From: an uncultured Robiginitomaculum sp.
GTDB lineage: Bacteria; Pseudomonadota; Alphaproteobacteria; Caulobacterales; Maricaulaceae
Direction: 5' to 3'
Length of the DNA: 64,000 nt
NCBI GenBank assembly: GCA_938010385.1
Contig: CALLVD010000024.1
Span: 1-64,000 of the forward strand
Shown: positions 49,889 to 57,768 of the stretch, in pieces
Layout: every line of letters starts with the position of its first letter
Position numbering within the stretch: the stretch's first letter is position 1
The notes under the pieces: model-generated
What the model saw: only the letters and a program-made list of their open reading frames with translations
The model's database searches: none
What the model was told of the DNA's origin: nothing
Position numbers and translations under genes: made by a program

Positions 49889-51429
49889 TACCGCGCCATC
49901 GCGACGGTATCGCGTGCCAGCGTGCTGTCGCCTTTAACCGTGCCGATCATTTCGCCGTAAAATCCGCCGCTGTCCTGTCCGTTGCCGCGCGTCATCGGCT
50001 CGGTGATAAAGACGTCAATAAAGGCTTCGGCCGGAACGCGCTCGCGCGAATTACCGCTGATGTCATAATTGGCGGCCAGTTCGCCGCAGTTTAAAACGGC
50101 GACGGAAATGACCCGCCTGTCCACATCCCCGGTGTAAGCGCCCAGCGTGTGACAGGTCGGCAGGCCTTCTTCCGGCGTATGCGAATTATTGCCGTAAGTC
50201 AGCGCGCCCGGAACGTAATTATTATCAATTTCCCAGCGATATAAATCATAGCGCGAGGGCGGGGTTGACGGCGTGACTGTGCGCGAGGCGTAATTAAGGT
50301 GATAGGTCGTGCCGGCAATGCGGATGGCGCGCATGCGGTTATGATTGATCTCCATATAGGTCAGGAAATCCCAATTGCCGCCGCCCATATTGCCGGCAAG
50401 ACTTGTGCAGGTTCCGTTTTCAAAACAGTTATCGCGCGGCATGGCAAATGCGTCGCTGTTTGGCTCCATATCGCAGGCGGCTGTTGTGCTGCTGCGCTTT
50501 TTATTGCGGCGTCCGGTCTGCTTCGGGCCGTATCCTTTGACCACATTGGCGGCGGGCGCATAGTCGGGATTTGAAGAATATTCAGCCTTCTTGTAGCGGC
50601 CCTGATAAATATCAAAACGCACATTCACGGCATCGGCCACAGAGCTGATACGGCCGGGCCGCAGCTTAACACCGTCGCTTTGAAAGCAGCTGTCGGTTTT
50701 GGCAATGGCAATTTGGTCGCGGATGATGTTCGCGCCGCTGACGCCTTTATCAGAATACGGATCTAAAAATCCGAACGCGCCGGGAGCGAAGTTGTCATTG
50801 CCCCCGCCCGGGGTCAAAAACCGGATTTGGCGGCGGCGTTCGGCCGGCGTTTCCAAGGCCTGATACAGACTCAGGCCTGTGCCTTCATAGGGGTTACAAA
50901 CGAACACCGGCGCCGCGCCGCACACGCCGAAACTGAAACCGGCCACGGCTTTGGCGTTCAGCGTGACAGAGGCAATGCCGCGCGACAGGTTTGGCGGAAA
51001 GATTGTGTCAATTTTTGTCGGGTTGACGGACACTTCAACATATTTGGCTTGGCGTGGATCCGTTGTGACAAGGTTTTGCCCGGCGTCTTCATACCCGTTC
51101 GCGGGCAGGTCTGTCAGAAAGCGCCGCGTGCCGATGGCCACTTGCTGCCGCGTGCCGGCATAGGATTGCTCATTACTGATCAACGAATCAATGGCCCGAT
51201 TGGCGCGGGTAATGGAATCGCTGCGCCCGTCCAGCTCCGCCGCGCCCGCGCGGGCATAGGCGTCAGAGGCGCGCTGTAATTGCTGGTCCAGATTTTGAAC
51301 CCGGGCCACATCCACGGACAGGGCTGCCCCGCCCACCATGACCGGCGCGGTGACCGCTGCATAAATGGCGACGCCGCCAAAGCTGTCTCGCGAAAATCTT
51401 TTTAAAAGTCTCTCTATTGTCTTTTTCAT
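49888..51429 (-). CDS. TadG-like Flp pilus assembly protein
   Basis: FSRDSFGGVAIYAAVTAPVMVGGAALSVDVARVQNLDQQLQRASDAYARAGAAEL. Confidence 0.82.
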   Translation of the reverse strand: MKKTIERLLKRFSRDSFGGVAIYAAVTAPVMVGGAALSVDVARVQNLDQQLQRASDAYARAGAAELDGRSDSITRANRAIDSLISNEQSYAGTRQQVAIGTRRFLTDLPANGYEDAGQNLVTTDPRQAKYVEVSVNPTKIDTIFPPNLSRGIASVTLNAKAVAGFSFGVCGAAPVFVCNPYEGTGLSLYQALETPAERRRQIRFLTPGGGNDNFAPGAFGFLDPYSDKGVSGANIIRDQIAIAKTDSCFQSDGVKLRPGRISSVADAVNVRFDIYQGRYKKAEYSSNPDYAPAANVVKGYGPKQTGRRNKKRSSTTAACDMEPNSDAFAMPRDNCFENGTCTSLAGNMGGGNWDFLTYMEINHNRMRAIRIAGTTYHLNYASRTVTPSTPPSRYDLYRWEIDNNYVPGALTYGNNSHTPEEGLPTCHTLGAYTGDVDRRVISVAVLNCGELAANYDISGNSRERVPAEAFIDVFITEPMTRGNGQDSGGFYGEMIGTVKGDSTLARDTVAMAR

Positions 51430-51461
51430 TTTATCCCGTTTCGGCCCCCGCCAAATTTGCC

Positions 51462-51710
51462 CTATTGCGTTCCCGTTTTTTTAGGCGGCTTAATTGTATC
51501 CGTTCGGTATCGCTTTCGCGCCGCATCGCGCAGGGCGCGGTCTTGCGGAATATTGCGGTCGGCTTTCTGCGCCTGCGGCGGCGTAATGGCTTGCGCCGCG
51601 ATATTGGTTTTGACCGCCGTATGAGCGGCGCTCGGCATGGCCGCTTGCGCGCTTACGCATCCGGTGAGTGTCAGGGCCGCTGCGGCGACAGATAGGTGTA
51701 AAAATCTCAT
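51462..51710 (-). CDS. Small lipoprotein in Tad cluster
   Basis: 82 aa, lipobox LTLTGCVSA; between cpaC and tadG. Confidence 0.65.
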   Translation of the reverse strand: MRFLHLSVAAAALTLTGCVSAQAAMPSAAHTAVKTNIAAQAITPPQAQKADRNIPQDRALRDAARKRYRTDTIKPPKKTGTQ

Positions 51711-51719
51711 GACGCGCTC

Positions 51720-53069
51720 CTATTGAAAAACATGGCCGTAGCTGCCGGTCAGCCCGCCGCCGGCCGGCGCGCCTTCCAGCGCTCCCAGTAAAAACTTAGA
51801 CCCTTCCGACGGAAGTGTGACGCCGTCCAGCGGCGTGGCCAGATCGGATATATCCGAGGCCGGCGCGACCAGGCGCGGCGTGATTAAAATCACCAGCTCT
51901 GTTTCATTTTTCGTATAGCGCGTGGATCGAAACAGGCTGCCGAGAATTGGCACATCACCCAGCCACGGCACTTGCGCGGTAGAATCTGAGCTTGTGTTTT
52001 GCAGCAGTCCGGCAATAGCAAAGCTTTGATCATTGCGCAGCTCGACCGTTGTATCGGCGCGGCGCACGGTCAGGGCCGGCACTTCTATGCCGCCAATCCG
52101 CACGCTGCGCGCCGGGTCTAACTGACTGACTTCCGGGCTGACTTTTAAATTAATGACGCCCTCATCCAGCACGGTCGGCGTAAAGGCGAGGCCGACGCCG
52201 AATTGGCGAAACTGAATGCCGATTTGGCCGTCATCGCCGGGCACCGGGACCGGAAATTCGCCGCCCGCCAGAAAGCTGGCCGTCTCACCGGACATAGCGA
52301 CAAGGTTGGGCTCGGCCAGCGTGCGGACCACACCTTTTTGCTCCAGCGCGTCAATGGCGACGTCGATGTTATAAAGACCGGAGGCAGCATTGACCAAGGC
52401 CTGACCGAAACCGCCGCCCGCATTGGTTAAGCCGCCGCCCGCCTGAAAACTGCCTGTGCCGGACAGGGTTCCGTCAGGGCTGTTGACCAGCAGGCCGATG
52501 CCCAGACCTTTAACCGCGTCGCGGGAGGCTTCGACAAAGCGCACTTCTAAAAGAACCTGATGGCTGTCTTTGATGATCAGGCCATTGGTGACGTCATTGG
52601 GGGCGTAACGCTGCGCGATTTTCACCGCGCGCTCGGCGACCGGAGCGCCTGACACTTTGCCGGACAGATAAATCCCGCCGGCCATGGGACGCACTTCGAT
52701 GCGCTCGCCGGGGAAGGTCTCAAATAAAGATTTCTTCAGCGCGGCCACGTCATAGCCGACACTGACATCGACAATATCAATCAGGCGCTTTTGATTATCA
52801 TAGAGCATGATATTGGTTTTGCCGCTTGTCTTGCCCATCAGGTGAAAAGACCGGTCGGTCAGCACGACCACATCCGCCACGCCGGCGTCAGCAACCATAA
52901 TGTCGGAAAAGGATTTATCCGTGCGCATGACGACCGGCGCGCCGGTGGTGATGTCGGCTTGTGTGCGCGCGCCGCTTGGCGCGGTTTCAATCCACGACTT
53001 TGCCATAGCGGGAGCCGCCGTCAGGCAGGCGGCTGTCAAAAGCAGGGCGGGTAAGAATTTGCGGGTCAT
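51720..53069 (-). CDS. cpaC: Flp pilus secretin CpaC/RcpA
   Basis: BON-like region plus secretin domain (VPWLGDVPILGSLFRSTRYTKNETELVILITPRLV). Confidence 0.94.
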   Translation of the reverse strand: MTRKFLPALLLTAACLTAAPAMAKSWIETAPSGARTQADITTGAPVVMRTDKSFSDIMVADAGVADVVVLTDRSFHLMGKTSGKTNIMLYDNQKRLIDIVDVSVGYDVAALKKSLFETFPGERIEVRPMAGGIYLSGKVSGAPVAERAVKIAQRYAPNDVTNGLIIKDSHQVLLEVRFVEASRDAVKGLGIGLLVNSPDGTLSGTGSFQAGGGLTNAGGGFGQALVNAASGLYNIDVAIDALEQKGVVRTLAEPNLVAMSGETASFLAGGEFPVPVPGDDGQIGIQFRQFGVGLAFTPTVLDEGVINLKVSPEVSQLDPARSVRIGGIEVPALTVRRADTTVELRNDQSFAIAGLLQNTSSDSTAQVPWLGDVPILGSLFRSTRYTKNETELVILITPRLVAPASDISDLATPLDGVTLPSEGSKFLLGALEGAPAGGGLTGSYGHVFQ

Positions 53070-53072
53070 GAT

Positions 53073-54038
53073 TTATCCTTTCGCGCCGCCGGCCATTTGG
53101 GGCGCGGCCGATTGACGTCCGATGACTTCTTTGCGAACGCTGACGCTCTCGCGCTCGCCGCTGCGGATGATATTGACTTTGGCGGTTGGCACGCCGGCGG
53201 CCGGCGCGGGCAGGGCATCGGCCTTTTTAACCGCCGGCCGTTTGTAATAATTGCGCGTGGGCGCATGGGCCGTTTGCGCGCGCATCAGGCTTTTCTCCGT
53301 CAGGCTTGCCACCGGCGTAATGACCGTCTCGCCGCTCTGGCGCAGGGTCAAAGACAGGGAGCCGATATCCATAGCCAGCACTAATTTTTGCGCGTCAGCC
53401 GGAATCACTTCCAGCGTTACCGTGCCGACGACCTGAACATCAGCAGCGGTTTGGTCGGCGTTTTGGTCCGCGCCCAGCACTTTGATGTTTTGCAAAATAA
53501 TATCTGACGTCAGCTTGCGGGCCTGATCTCCGGTCGCTGTATCGCGGGTCAGGATGACGTCCACATGATCGCCCGGCAGGACAAATCCGGCCACGCCGGC
53601 CACGGCATTGACGCGAATAGAGGCCGCGCGGTAGCCCTCTTTAATCATGGCAGACAAAGATCCGCGTCCGCCCGGCCCGCTGATTTTATTATCCAGCACC
53701 GGCTCATTGGCGCGCACAGCGGTCAGGACAACGGCCGGCGCTTGCGCATCGCCGAGCATAAATGAAAAGCTTGAAAAGCTTCCGGCCGGCACGGCATCTA
53801 CGGGCATATCGACAATGCGCAAATTTTGCGGATCCAGCCGGTCGCCGAAATTAAGATCAATATCGGCGACAACCACAGGCACTGTGTTTACGCTCGCCGG
53901 CGCCGTCAAAGCCGGTCCGGACGGCGCGCCGGCATAGCGGGCCGAGACAGCATCGTTAATCCATCCGCGCGCCAAAATAATTGACATAACGCCGAAGGCG
54001 GCAGACGCCCCTAAAGTGACTAATGTATTGATTCGCAT
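53073..54038 (-). CDS. cpaB: Flp pilus assembly protein CpaB/RcpC
   Basis: SAF domain; VNAVAGVAGFVLPGDHVDVILTRD; start of Tad cluster. Confidence 0.92.
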   Translation of the reverse strand: MRINTLVTLGASAAFGVMSIILARGWINDAVSARYAGAPSGPALTAPASVNTVPVVVADIDLNFGDRLDPQNLRIVDMPVDAVPAGSFSSFSFMLGDAQAPAVVLTAVRANEPVLDNKISGPGGRGSLSAMIKEGYRAASIRVNAVAGVAGFVLPGDHVDVILTRDTATGDQARKLTSDIILQNIKVLGADQNADQTAADVQVVGTVTLEVIPADAQKLVLAMDIGSLSLTLRQSGETVITPVASLTEKSLMRAQTAHAPTRNYYKRPAVKKADALPAPAAGVPTAKVNIIRSGERESVSVRKEVIGRQSAAPQMAGGAKG

Positions 54039-54184
54039 GACACCCCTATCTCATTTCAGGCAACCCTGACATGGAAGGATTAAAGGCGGCGTTTAGGAAT
54101 TGTCTTAACAGAAAGTAAATTTTGCAGCCGCTTGGCTTGGCCTGTTTTTAAAATTTTAAAGATTTCAGCGTATGGCTTTCGCGT

Positions 54185-54820
54185 ATGATGACGCGATTTA
54201 TTTTTGGCCCGATTGCCGGCGGCCTTCTGCTCTTTGGCGCGGCGGGGCCGCAGGCTTATGCCTCACAAGATGACGGGCCGCTGCGCGTCTTCGGCCTGTC
54301 TGTCGGACAAAGCGCGGCTGATATCGCGCCGGCCCTGTCCGAAACGCCGTTTAAGCCGGCCGAGCGCGAAGCGCGAAAAGAAAAGACGCGCAGCGCTTCG
54401 CTGAAACAATCACGGTTTGTCACCGACGCCGGCGACGCTCTGGTTTTTGATATTGCCGCGCGAAACGGCGGCTTTACCCAGGGCCGCATTATCGGACTGA
54501 ATTACGCCCCGGTGCGCGCCGATGACGGCATAGCGCTGGAGAAAAAGCTGCGCGCGAAATTCGGAAAACCGCTCGTCGGTCACGATTTGGGTAATGACAG
54601 CCATCTTTATGTGTGGGAGCAGCCCGCACCCGAACAAAGCCGCGATTTCGGCGCGCTTTTGACTGTCAGTCTTGAGACCGGAGAGACGTCTGTTCTTAAG
54701 ATCAGCCAATTCAGCCGTCCGGCCGCCTTGTCCGGGACAGTCGCTGCGCCGGTTCGCCGGGCCGCAGGACGCAAGCAGGCCGGAGCCGCAAAAGGGGGTT
54801 TTGCGGGCCCTGTTGACTGA
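54185..54820 (+). CDS. Hypothetical secreted protein
   Basis: Signal peptide GPIAGGLLLFGAAGPQAYASQ; divergent from cpaB. Confidence 0.7.
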   Translation: MMTRFIFGPIAGGLLLFGAAGPQAYASQDDGPLRVFGLSVGQSAADIAPALSETPFKPAEREARKEKTRSASLKQSRFVTDAGDALVFDIAARNGGFTQGRIIGLNYAPVRADDGIALEKKLRAKFGKPLVGHDLGNDSHLYVWEQPAPEQSRDFGALLTVSLETGETSVLKISQFSRPAALSGTVAAPVRRAAGRKQAGAAKGGFAGPVD

Positions 54821-54892
54821 CTCATTCGCAGCTCCGGTCATACAAAATTAAGACTGCTCTTTTAGCCTGACGGCATCTTAAAGGAGCCTATT

Positions 54893-55369
54893 ATGTTTCG
54901 ATCACTGACATTGACGGCGGCGATTGCCGCGATGAGCTTTGGCGCAGCTGCCTCAGCGCTGACCGCCGAGCAAAAAGTTTATAAAGAGGTCCGCACGCAG
55001 ACGCCGACCGGAGAGGTTAAGCTGACGCGCGAGGCGGCCAAATTGGTCACGCCGGGCGAAAATGTTATCTACGCCTTGGAGTTTAAAAACGATAAGGCCG
55101 AGCCGGCAGGTGACATTGTCCTGACCATGCCGATTCCGAAAGATGTAGCTTATATTGAGGGCTCTGCTGAGACGCAGCTGGCCTCTCTGACCTATTCTGC
55201 TGACAATGGCGACAGTTTTTCATCACGGGAGTCTGTCATGACAATCGATAATGACGGGAGCTTGCGCCCGGCCAAGCCTGAAGAGCTGACCCATATTCGC
55301 TGGAGCGTATCCGAAGAGATCGCGCCGAATGCCGGCGGCGAGCTGTCGTTTAAGGGCCGCCTTAAATAA
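54893..55369 (+). CDS. Secreted DUF11-like single-domain protein
   Basis: Signal peptide; AKLVTPGENVIYALEFKNDKAEPAGDIVLTMPIPKDVAYIEGSAE; RBS and terminator present. Confidence 0.75.
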   Translation: MFRSLTLTAAIAAMSFGAAASALTAEQKVYKEVRTQTPTGEVKLTREAAKLVTPGENVIYALEFKNDKAEPAGDIVLTMPIPKDVAYIEGSAETQLASLTYSADNGDSFSSRESVMTIDNDGSLRPAKPEELTHIRWSVSEEIAPNAGGELSFKGRLK

Positions 55370-55393
55370 GGTCCTTTAAAGTTTAAAATATTC

Positions 55394-55429
55394 AGCCCGG
55401 CGCCGGTTTTCCCGCGCCGGGCTTTTTTG
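55394..55429 (+). terminator. Rho-independent terminator
   Basis: AGCCCGGCGC-cggttttccc-GCGCCGGGCT followed by TTTTTG. Confidence 0.85.
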
Positions 55430-55792
55430 TGCCCGGCCCTTGGCGCGCAGAAAGAAAGCGTGTTGAGCCGGCTAAGGCCGCAGCTTAAAACCCCGCCCTT
55501 TTATTCACGGCTGATATGCGCGATCACAGAAGCGTCGGCGCCGGCCGTTTGGAGGCCGATTAAAGGCGGAAGCTTTTCGCTGCGCCGACTTAATTGTTTT
55601 AAAACTTTGACCGATCTGAATTTCAAAGCTTGCCTGCATTCAGCGTTTTTGCGGACCTGCGCCCTTTCATTGCGCAAGCGGAGATCCGGCGGGCAAAAAG
55701 AATTTTGCGCCCTGAGAATCGCTCGGCGTAAACAGTCTCCTTTTGGCACAGAATTGTTTATGGTAAATTGCGTCTTGCAAAGACTTAAAGGC

Positions 55793-55807
55793 TTAAGGCA
55801 GGGTTAA
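55793..55807. promoter_or_regulatory. CtrA-like box
   Basis: TTAA-GGCAGGG-TTAA (TTAA-N7-TTAA). Confidence 0.4.
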
Positions 55808-55916
55808 GGGTGCTGAAGATTGCGTTAACAGCCTATGCCCGCGTTAAGATTGCGGTCTTTATTAATTAAGATTTTCCGATTGAAAATCTGTAAAAAAGTG
55901 CGTCCCTGCGCGGTCT

Positions 55917-55931
55917 TTAACCGGTTTTTAA
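55917..55931. promoter_or_regulatory. CtrA-like box
   Basis: TTAA-CCGGTTT-TTAA (TTAA-N7-TTAA). Confidence 0.45.
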
Positions 55932-55994
55932 TTAACCTTATCAAATCTTAACGCACTTATTTTTGCTATAAGTTTATTAACCGTAAAATTTGAC

Positions 55995-56022
55995 GCGCAG
56001 CGGTAAAGGCTGCGCATTTTTT
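55995..56022 (+). terminator. Terminator-like hairpin inside intergenic region
   Basis: GCGCAGC-ggtaaag-GCTGCGC-ATTTTTT, no upstream ORF after the 55394 terminator. Confidence 0.55.
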
Positions 56023-56453
56023 AAATTTGCGCGCTCTCACAAAGATTTTAAACGGCCGCAAATTGCAGGCTTTATTGCCACGCAAAGAGGACGCGGCGGC
56101 CTAAGCGTTTAAACGCAAAAGAGTTTTTACAAACGGCGCGCGCGGACGGCGAGTTTCAGTATGGCGCAGTTTACGTCTTGTTAGGTAATATTTAAAACGG
56201 CTTGCTAACCGCAAGTCAGAGTTTTGCGTGACAGCGCTTTTTTTAGTCGCTAGCAAACTGCGAGAGAGACGGATCCCCCCATCCTGATACAGTCTTGTGA
56301 ATTCGGCCGGTTTTAACGGGCGGTTTACATGTTTATTTTCAAACCGCCTGTTTTGCAGGGGGTTTAAACCCTCTGTTTACCACGCTTGTTTGAGCTTGCT
56401 TAAACCCTTTTTGCTACATTTTTCCTCATCACTAATGAAGGAAAGTAAGTGTA

Positions 56454-57641
56454 ATGGGAAATTTATCTAAACTCACGAAAGTACTGCTGGGCGCGTCTGC
56501 CTTGGCCGTATTTTCTGCAGGCACGGCTCACGCCGAAGGCACTGCAGCGGGAACAAATGTGCAAAACACATTTACCCTGGAATACACCGTCGGCACAACG
56601 CCGCAGCCGGTCATTAATACGGACCCGGCCTGTGTGGCATCAGCGACAACGAACTGTACGAACTCACCGACAAACTTTACGGTTGACCGTTTGATCGATT
56701 TGACGGTTGTCAGCAATGGCGACACGACAGTTGTTCCGGGCGCGCAAGACCAAGAGCTTGTGTTTGCTTTGACAAACGAAGGTAACGATGTTCAGGACTA
56801 CACACTTGACCTGGTTAACGAAGCCGGCGATGACTTTGATACAACAGGCCTGACAATCACATATTACTTTGATGATGGCGTTGCAGGTTTCGGCCCGGGC
56901 GATATCGCAGGCACAGCCTATACCTATACACCGGGCTCCGGCGTTAACACGGAAACAATCTCTCCGACCGGAAGTATTGATCCTGCGGCGACGTCACCGA
57001 TTGTTTGGGTTGTTGTAAGCTCTGACGTCCCGACAACAGCGGCTGATCCTGCTGTTATCGATTTGGCTGAAGCTGACATCACATTGATCGCTGATACGGC
57101 CAATGACGGCACAACAGGCGCGACGGCTGTATTGGCTGTTGCGGATACAGGCGGTAACACGCTGACAGGCGCGGCTGAAAACGTCCTTGCCGATATCGAC
57201 TCCGACGGTGCAGGCACAAATGACGGTGCAAATGACGGTAGCTTCGCAGCCACCGGTACTTATATCGTTGCTGACCCTGATCTTGACGCTGTTAAGACAG
57301 TTTCTGTCTTTGCACAGGATGACACAAATTGCGGAACTATTCCGGGCACACCTGTTGCAGGCGCTCTGGCTATTCCGGGTGCATGTGTTGAGTATGTGAT
57401 TACGGTCACAAACAACGGTTCAAATGCCGGTTCTAACGTCACTGATATCGACTTTGCCGATATCCTGCCAAGCGATCTGGAATTCGTCGCGGCTGACGTT
57501 ACAACGTTTGACGCTGCTGATTTAACAGCCCCTGCGGCCAACACAGATTGTGATGCCGGCGCGTGTACAGTTGCTCTGACAGACGCTTCCCTTGACTTCG
57601 GTCAGGTCGGCACAGTCATCATCCGTGCTTTGGTGAAGTAA
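56454..57641 (+). CDS. Secreted acidic DUF11-type surface protein
   Basis: Signal peptide (VLLGASALAVFSAGTAHAEG); DRLIDLTVVSNGDTTVVPGAQDQELVFALTNEGNDVQDYTLDLVNEAGDDFD and C-terminal DUF11-like ACVEYVITVTNNGSNAGSNVTDIDFADILPSDLEFV. Confidence 0.82.
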   Translation: MGNLSKLTKVLLGASALAVFSAGTAHAEGTAAGTNVQNTFTLEYTVGTTPQPVINTDPACVASATTNCTNSPTNFTVDRLIDLTVVSNGDTTVVPGAQDQELVFALTNEGNDVQDYTLDLVNEAGDDFDTTGLTITYYFDDGVAGFGPGDIAGTAYTYTPGSGVNTETISPTGSIDPAATSPIVWVVVSSDVPTTAADPAVIDLAEADITLIADTANDGTTGATAVLAVADTGGNTLTGAAENVLADIDSDGAGTNDGANDGSFAATGTYIVADPDLDAVKTVSVFAQDDTNCGTIPGTPVAGALAIPGACVEYVITVTNNGSNAGSNVTDIDFADILPSDLEFVAADVTTFDAADLTAPAANTDCDAGACTVALTDASLDFGQVGTVIIRALVK

Positions 57642-57768
57642 GCTTTACCTGAAAATATCTATCTGCGGCGGAGATGAATGCCGCCGCAGATACGCTCTCT
57701 CTTTTAAATTTTTTGGAAAGCCGATTCTACAAATTTCGACAGCCGGGCGCGTTGATACGAAATGAGGA

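Noticed and set aside
55427-55807. 126-aa ORF in the intergenic region
   Set aside because: Begins inside the terminator region, no RBS or motif, Cys/Arg-rich random-looking translation; treated as noncoding
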